This document shows, piece by piece, positions 31,767 to 35,634 of a DNA stretch of 35,634 nt. Position 1 is the stretch's first letter; the number at the start of each line of letters is the position of its first letter. This stretch comes from a virus: IMG/VR virus record IMGVR_UViG_3300021373_002939, positions 1-35,634 of that record. One strand, written 5' to 3'. The notes under the pieces are model-generated. The model was not told where the DNA came from. It saw only the letters and a list, made by a program, of their open reading frames with translations, and did no database searches. The position numbers and the translations under genes were made by a program.

Positions 31767-33623
31767 TTAATTTGGTCTTTGAAATCCAAAACCATCTGTA
31801 CCAGGAAATCCACCAAATGGCAAAAAAGACAGCTCTTCTATAGAGCTTACTCTTTCGTTAAGTGAATAAATATAACGATAAAGAAGTCTGTAATCTCCAC
31901 CACCATTATTGGTTCCGTTATAAATAAGATCTTGTTTGTAATTGCTTCTATCCCTTATTCCAGTTTCACCATCAACTATGTAAGGTCTATCCCACCAACC
32001 CAAAAGTCCGTTTGTTGCCAGTCCTTTTACCAATTCTTCTTCTGAACCAACTATTTCATTATAAGGTTTTGCTCTTAAAGCGCCATTATTTAATTTTCTA
32101 TATAACAAATCTATTTCATCATTAAAAACATATCTATCCCACATACAAACGTTTTCTAGATAAGCAATAAAACGAGCATTTCTAGTATAAGTTGTATTCC
32201 AATTTGAATCTAAGTCAGTTGCAAAAAGTCTGAAATAATCTAATATTGGTGTTTTCATTATATAACCCTCGATACTCTTTTTGTTGTATGGATTATACCA
32301 TTGCAATTTTCCTTCGGCATTCCTTCTGACTACAAATTTAAAACCTTGTTGCCCATCAACTGCTGGTTCGCTATCTGGTTTTGCTCCAAAGTATCTATTA
32401 TAACTGTTTCCAGATTGCCTGTAATAATAATAGTCTGTATCAGTTCTTTCGTAATGAGTGAATTCAAGACCCTCGTATACCGTTGGGTTGGTTGTTAAAT
32501 ACATTGATTGGCCTTTAGATGACAGAGCTGGATTTCTTGTAAAATTAAAAATCATAGTCCACTCACCGTCCCCACTTAGAGTTTGTAAATATCTGGTTGA
32601 ATTCTTAGGTTCAAAATGACAGTTCCCATATGCAGTTCCGTTATTAGAGTCTATTCTGGTGGTTAGTCTTTCAACCTCTTCAGTCCCAACAAACCTGGTC
32701 ACTGCTTGGTCTGATGTAAAACGTAATTTACAAGAAGATATTTTTTTATTACATCCATCTTTATCCCAAAAATCAGGATGTTTTTCTGGATTTAATCCTA
32801 CTGAATTTGTTTTAGCTACATAATAATTAGTCAAAGGTATAGGTTCTCCAAGCCCGTTTCTTACATTTATTCTAACCCTATCGTTTCTAAGAAACACAAC
32901 ATCTCCAGTAGTATATTCTTTTCTTTCGTCAAATTCATTCAACAACTCTGGTTGTTCAAATGTGGATATAGGTATTTGATCTCCATTAACATCAGCAAAA
33001 GGTCTTCCGTCTTCTTTTTGTATTGGTAATCCAGCATATCTACAGCCTTCGCCGCGATATTTCCAATAACAGTATTTACCCATTATTTTTCTGTGATTTA
33101 TTTCAAAAGTTTCTAAATCCAGCGGTGACGTTAATTCAAGCTCAACAAATATTTTATTTTCTTGTGTTTTTTGTGATACTACATAAACTTGATTTGAAAT
33201 TTCTGCAGAAGTGTCAGATTCCCCAAATGGATTACCTCCATCAAAATTCACATCGTCCAAGAATTTAATAAAAGTTCTTCTTCTTTCTATCCTTGCGTTC
33301 TGGAAGTCGTCATACTTTAGTAGCATGGTTGTAATAAAGTTATCTTTATTAGATATCTTTATTCTTGGTCTGTTTATTTTACCATCAGCCCCTATTTCAA
33401 AACCCTCCATCTCTATACCTATTGGCATATATGTTTTACCTTGCCAGACAACGCCTTTTCTAAACAAAGATCCATCGTGCATTGCAAAAACACTACTAGG
33501 GCTATTTATAACATCTGGATAAACCATAAATAAGTCTATCATAGAACCTGGTTCTAGTTCTAATAAAGATTTTGCAATGTTATCTTTGCCTTTTCCCATG
33601 AAATATATTACACCTTTAATCAT
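31767..33623 (-). CDS. L: Minor tail protein gpL-like with Fe-S cysteines and lectin-like extension
   Basis: A 618-residue protein. Residues 10 to about 300 match lambda L: LLELEPGSMIDLFMV, ISNKDNFITTMLLKYDD, VELELTSPLDLE, and four cysteines C185, C194 (YCYWKYRGEGC) and C291, C298 (GCNKKISSC) with RF after them, the ligands of the Fe-S cluster in gpL. The remaining 300 residues are an addition not found in lambda L; ENVCMWDRYVFNDEIDLLY fits a LamG/concanavalin-like end strand, so a carbohydrate-binding domain is possible. An in-frame ATG at 33599 (MGKGKDN) is an alternative start. First gene of the minus-strand tail operon. Confidence 0.8.
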   Translation of the reverse strand: MIKGVIYFMGKGKDNIAKSLLELEPGSMIDLFMVYPDVINSPSSVFAMHDGSLFRKGVVWQGKTYMPIGIEMEGFEIGADGKINRPRIKISNKDNFITTMLLKYDDFQNARIERRRTFIKFLDDVNFDGGNPFGESDTSAEISNQVYVVSQKTQENKIFVELELTSPLDLETFEINHRKIMGKYCYWKYRGEGCRYAGLPIQKEDGRPFADVNGDQIPISTFEQPELLNEFDERKEYTTGDVVFLRNDRVRINVRNGLGEPIPLTNYYVAKTNSVGLNPEKHPDFWDKDGCNKKISSCKLRFTSDQAVTRFVGTEEVERLTTRIDSNNGTAYGNCHFEPKNSTRYLQTLSGDGEWTMIFNFTRNPALSSKGQSMYLTTNPTVYEGLEFTHYERTDTDYYYYRQSGNSYNRYFGAKPDSEPAVDGQQGFKFVVRRNAEGKLQWYNPYNKKSIEGYIMKTPILDYFRLFATDLDSNWNTTYTRNARFIAYLENVCMWDRYVFNDEIDLLYRKLNNGALRAKPYNEIVGSEEELVKGLATNGLLGWWDRPYIVDGETGIRDRSNYKQDLIYNGTNNGGGDYRLLYRYIYSLNERVSSIEELSFLPFGGFPGTDGFGFQRPN

Positions 33624-33674
33624 ATATTATGATAATTTATTGCTTTTTAAACTTTACAAAAAAAATATATTCAA
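33624..33674 (-). promoter_or_regulatory. Possible promoter for the tail operon (minus strand)
   Basis: On the minus strand TTGAAT (33674-33669) lies back to back with the -35 of the plus-strand promoter, but the hexamer 17 nt further (TTTAAA, 33651-33646) is a poor -10. A second option is TATCAT (33634-33629), 5 nt before the ATG at 33623, with TTGTAA 19 nt upstream. A late, phage-specific promoter is also possible. None is convincing. Confidence 0.25.
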
Positions 33675-33679
33675 AAAAC

Positions 33680-33715
33680 TTGAATTTGTTTAAAGTATCC
33701 TTAAAATATAAGGAA
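33680..33715 (+). promoter_or_regulatory. Sigma70-like promoter with leaderless geometry, -10 in a palindrome
   Basis: TTGAAT (33680-33685), a 16-nt spacer and TAAAAT (33702-33707), with 7 nt to the ATG at 33715. The -10 lies in the inverted repeat TCCTTA-AAATA-TAAGGA (33698-33714). The -35 is half of another inverted repeat, ATTCAA-AAAAC-TTGAAT (33669-33685). The sequence is almost the same as the promoter at 418-445. Confidence 0.65.
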
Positions 33716-33942
33716 TGAACAAAGAAAATATTATATATAGGGTATTCAACAAAAAGGGTAGGTATCACCAAAGTTATTCCCCCAAGCTAAAAGACGCTAA
33801 AATATGGGCAATAGATTGTGCTGCAATGGTGAAAGGGTTCTTAAAAGAGGACGTTTTGAATGACAAAGGGGATACGATATCTTCTGAAATAATCTTTTCA
33901 TCCAAAAAAAACACAGATGAGAATAAGAAAAATAAACCCTAA
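33715..33942 (+). CDS. Small protein, unknown
   Basis: A 75-residue basic protein (RVFNKKGRYHQSYSPKLKDA) with a central helix (KIWAIDCAAMVKGFLKED) and a Lys/Asn-rich tail (SKKNTDENKKNKP). No family recognised. Its ATG directly follows a leaderless-type promoter in the divergent region and it opens the right-hand plus-strand operon. A role as an early or regulatory protein is possible because of the palindromic operator-like sequence at its promoter, but the protein has no clear DNA-binding helix-turn-helix. Confidence 0.55.
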   Translation: MNKENIIYRVFNKKGRYHQSYSPKLKDAKIWAIDCAAMVKGFLKEDVLNDKGDTISSEIIFSSKKNTDENKKNKP

Positions 33943-34447
33943 CGATATAGAAACAAAAAGTATTGTAAAAAAATACTGTATAGAATCTATACCAATAGAA
34001 GAAATATCTATTTTCAATTCTGTTTTTGCAAGAAGTTTAGCTTCAGATTTATTTATCAATAATTTATTCGAAGATGCAGATTTGAGTTTATGTTCTTGCG
34101 ATAATAAAGGCGTTGTTATATTTTTTGCTTTCTTTATAAATTATGAAGACAATATAGAACTTAGGTTTGCTTCACCAAACACCACATTAAAATTAAGCCC
34201 CCCTATAATGAGGCAGCATTTTTATAATTTATGTTTATATGCTGTTAATTATTTTAAGAACGACAGAATAAATGGCAAAGTTTACAGAGTTAATAAAAGA
34301 AATGGTTATAAACTTTTTCTTGTACGCTATATAAAAGCAATAACTTACGTAGAAAATGATGACAAGGATTACGATGATGTGTATTTAACTAAAGAATCCA
34401 TACTAGATCATTGTGAAAAGCTTAAAACTGAAGGTAATTGGAACTAA
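33917..34447 (+). CDS. Unknown protein, possibly GNAT-like
   Basis: A 176-residue protein with alternating strands and helices. KGVVIFFAFFINYEDNIELR gives two adjacent strands with an E-D-x-I-E turn, HFYNLCLYAVNYFKNDRINGK a helix, and KVYRVNKRNGYKLFLVRYIKAITYVE a basic strand-helix that recalls the N-x-x-s-x-xfhkk region of acetyltransferases; DVYLTKESILDH ends it. The acetyl-CoA loop is not clear, so GNAT membership is only a suggestion. The start overlaps the previous gene by 26 nt; the end overlaps the next gene by 35 nt. Upstream ATG choice is otherwise limited. Confidence 0.45.
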   Translation: MRIRKINPNDIETKSIVKKYCIESIPIEEISIFNSVFARSLASDLFINNLFEDADLSLCSCDNKGVVIFFAFFINYEDNIELRFASPNTTLKLSPPIMRQHFYNLCLYAVNYFKNDRINGKVYRVNKRNGYKLFLVRYIKAITYVENDDKDYDDVYLTKESILDHCEKLKTEGNWN

Positions 34448-34667
34448 TTCTCTTACAAAATCATTAGAGTGTGAGGTTTTCACTGTCCCGTTTTTTTCCT
34501 TTGCCGCTAAAAACAAATGTCTACTAGACATAGAACACGATGATAAAAATTTGGTTTTTGAATTAAAGCAAGTTAGGTTTATCAATCATTTTGTAATTCT
34601 CGATGGATTTATAGCCATCCCAAATGTGGGGCTTGGAAGAATCTCGTTTAAATATCTGCCAAAATGA
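34413..34667 (+). CDS. Small beta-rich protein, unknown
   Basis: An 84-residue protein that would begin at GTG 34413, inside the end of the previous gene, with no better start before the conserved-looking part (LKVIGTNSLTKSLECEVFTV). It is mainly beta (VPFFSFAAKN; LVFELKQVRF; FVILDGFIAI). I do not recognise it. The alternative is a start further downstream, but no ATG is available in the first half, so a GTG or TTG is needed. It lies just before the small virion-type genes. Confidence 0.45.
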   Translation: MKSLKLKVIGTNSLTKSLECEVFTVPFFSFAAKNKCLLDIEHDDKNLVFELKQVRFINHFVILDGFIAIPNVGLGRISFKYLPK

Positions 34668-34689
34668 CGTTTTTTGTGTATGTATTGAT

Positions 34690-34941
34690 ATGTCAACATC
34701 AACACAATCAAGTCTTTTAAAGCAAGTAGGACACTACGGAGGAGAAAGAGTGGGTATTGGAACTCACACTGGAAAGTTTATGGCAATTCATGCTCTTGAT
34801 GACTGCGTAATTGGTGCAGGAACAGTGGGTAGTATATCAAATTTTGACGGAGCAGCCATAGCTCTTGGCGATGTAGTCGTTGGAGAGTGGACCGCTATTG
34901 AACTTACTGCTGGAGACGCAATTCTTTATTACTCAAGCTAA
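34690..34941 (+). CDS. Small beta-rich virion-type protein
   Basis: An 83-residue protein: MSTSTQSSLLKQVGHYGGER, then GIGTHTGKFMAIHALDDCVI and a Gly-rich end (LGDVVVGEWTAIELTAGDAI) closing with LYYSS. The alternation of beta strands and glycine turns, with a G.F.aI.~l.D.Vi....l..G..i.G.w..I.l.sG...~Y layout, is one I associate with small structural proteins encoded near tail or fibre genes of marine phages. I chose ATG 34690 because the in-frame ATG at 34624 would overlap the upstream gene by 44 nt and add a poorly matching segment. No promoter is clear; the next gene starts 3 nt after the stop. Confidence 0.6.
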   Translation: MSTSTQSSLLKQVGHYGGERVGIGTHTGKFMAIHALDDCVIGAGTVGSISNFDGAAIALGDVVVGEWTAIELTAGDAILYYSS

Positions 34942-34944
34942 AAA

Positions 34945-35145
34945 ATGAGATCTCTTTCAATACGAGGATTAAACACTGTATTTAGCAGACTTCGCACTAA
35001 GACTGCTTCTATACTCGTTTGTTGTTCTAATCTTTGGAAAGATTCTATTGCATGGCAAGATTCTTGCCTTTGGGTTGAGGGTGATGAAACATTATGGGTT
35101 AATGGAGATGTTTGGAATAACGAATCTATTTGGCCTACCGAATAA
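34945..35145 (+). CDS. Small protein with tryptophan-rich repeats
   Basis: A 66-residue protein. The N-terminus is basic (SLSIRGLNTVFSRLRTKT). The C-terminal half has four short W-containing repeats: NLWKDSIAWQDSCLW, then ETLWVNGDVWNNESIW, with spacing of about 7 residues and Asn/Asp/Gly between. This is compatible with a beta-structure where Trp side chains stack, as in some virion proteins; function unknown. The start is 3 nt after the preceding stop and the end 11 nt before the next start. Confidence 0.55.
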   Translation: MRSLSIRGLNTVFSRLRTKTASILVCCSNLWKDSIAWQDSCLWVEGDETLWVNGDVWNNESIWPTE

Positions 35146-35156
35146 CTTAAAATGAA

Positions 35157-35495
35157 ATGAGCATACTAAACGAAATACCACAACCCTCTCAAAATAGCGC
35201 TAAAAAGAAAGCGTCTAGATTAAAATACCTTAATGTTGCAATCGCTAATGAGATTATAAGAGTCTGGAACGAGGGCTGGGATTTAATTTGGAGCGACCCA
35301 AATCCACAAGCTGTTTTAGATGAGCTTGGAGAAGACGCTGGAGAAGTTTTTGATATAAACGAACAAACAATTATATTTTTGGCAAATGTTCTTGGTGGTC
35401 GTCGCCAAGCAGAGCTTGACGCAATTCTGGCAAAAGTAGCAACAAAACCAGAAACAGAAACAGACGAAAACGGAAACGTAACAATAATTCAATAA
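35157..35495 (+). CDS. Probable virion-associated protein (112 aa)
   Basis: A 112-residue protein: basic start (QNSAKKKASRLKYLNVAIAN), helix with two tryptophans (EIIRVWNEGWDLIWSDPNPQ), an acidic part (DELGEDAGEVFDINEQTIIF) and a C-terminal helix followed by a Thr/Glu tail (KPETETDENGNVTII). The pattern W...W..iW.d....~~ld.lG..A is common in small phage genes next to fibre or baseplate proteins; its function is not known to me. The gene sits directly before the partial gene at the right edge and probably belongs to the same transcription unit. Confidence 0.6.
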   Translation: MSILNEIPQPSQNSAKKKASRLKYLNVAIANEIIRVWNEGWDLIWSDPNPQAVLDELGEDAGEVFDINEQTIIFLANVLGGRRQAELDAILAKVATKPETETDENGNVTIIQ

Positions 35496-35496
35496 C

Positions 35497-35634
35497 ATGG
35501 CACAAAATCAAATAGCAATAAACAGTGGAGTCACAACACACGGAAACGTGTTGGATGGAATGAATGCCAATTTTGCTGATGCAGAGTTTAGAGTTTCGGG
35601 GCTCGAATGCAAGAGTATGCAGAACGTAATTACT
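35497..35634 (+). CDS. Probable structural or fibre protein, N-terminus only (runs off the window)
   Basis: ATG 35497 opens a frame that stays open to the end of the window (46 codons). The visible part begins MAQNQIAINSGVTTHGNVLD and continues with GMNANFADAEFRVSGLE. The layout (short polar start, then N.LD.MN.NF.d.e.rv..Le) is a common N-terminus of phage tail-fibre or other virion proteins. The assignment is tentative because most of the gene is missing. It follows the previous stop by 1 nt. Confidence 0.5.
   Translation, partial: MAQNQIAINSGVTTHGNVLDGMNANFADAEFRVSGLECKSMQNVIT

Noticed and set aside
1-35634. tRNA genes or structured RNAs
   Set aside because: All gaps between genes are under about 100 nt and no cloverleaf-like sequence or T-loop motif was noticed.

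Overview
The window is a 35.6 kb piece of an AT-rich tailed bacteriophage genome using the standard genetic code, most likely an aquatic siphovirus that carries much of its own replication machinery. The lambda-like tail-tip order L-K-I-J, the partial virion-type genes at both edges, the near-complete coding density and the many 4-8 nt gene overlaps all point to a lytic-style phage. No integrase, tRNA, insertion sequence or CRISPR array was seen. Almost no start codon has a usable Shine-Dalgarno sequence. The host cannot be named from the sequence; a Gram-negative bacterium is my inference from the tail type and the sugar genes.

Layout. (1) 2-421: tail end of a conserved phage protein, plus strand. 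(2) 452-5519: sugar and surface-modification cluster: a 2OG-Fe(II) oxygenase-like protein, a GT4 glycosyltransferase, UDP-GlcNAc 2-epimerase, a 38-codon methyltransferase remnant, a GT-A glycosyltransferase, a compact nucleotide-sugar dehydrogenase and GDP-mannose 4,6-dehydratase. (3) 5529-17655: replication and recombination operon: zinc-ribbon protein, RecA-like recombinase, PD-(D/E)XK nuclease, small protein, DnaB-type helicase, Toprim primase, a RecB/Cas4-like nuclease with Fe-S-type cysteines, a C-family DNA polymerase in three genes (PHP-like, DEDDh exonuclease, catalytic core) and a full two-ring ClpA/ClpC-type ATPase. (4) 17665-23992: small SH3-like protein, APH-fold pseudokinase, possible ssDNA-binding protein, a GT4 protein ending in half of a GT9 domain, the other half as the next gene, a possible recombination protein, a GNAT protein and a 57-aa protein. 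(5) 33623-23989, minus strand: tail-tip module gpL (with a lectin-like extension), gpK (JAMM domain only), gpI, gpJ split into two genes, and a distal tail protein. (6) 33715-35634, plus strand: small proteins and the start of another probable virion gene.

The most unusual global signal is regulatory. At least seven genes have a sigma70-like -35/-10 pair whose -10 hexamer ends only 6-8 nt before the start codon, so transcription should begin at or next to the ATG (leaderless mRNA). Several of these -10 elements lie inside inverted repeats, and one promoter is nested in a 12-bp-stem terminator-like hairpin that runs into the coding sequence. Other notable points are the Clp ATPase that keeps a ClpP-docking-type MGF loop and is translationally coupled to the polymerase, the three-gene polymerase, the pseudokinase and the trimmed methyltransferase.
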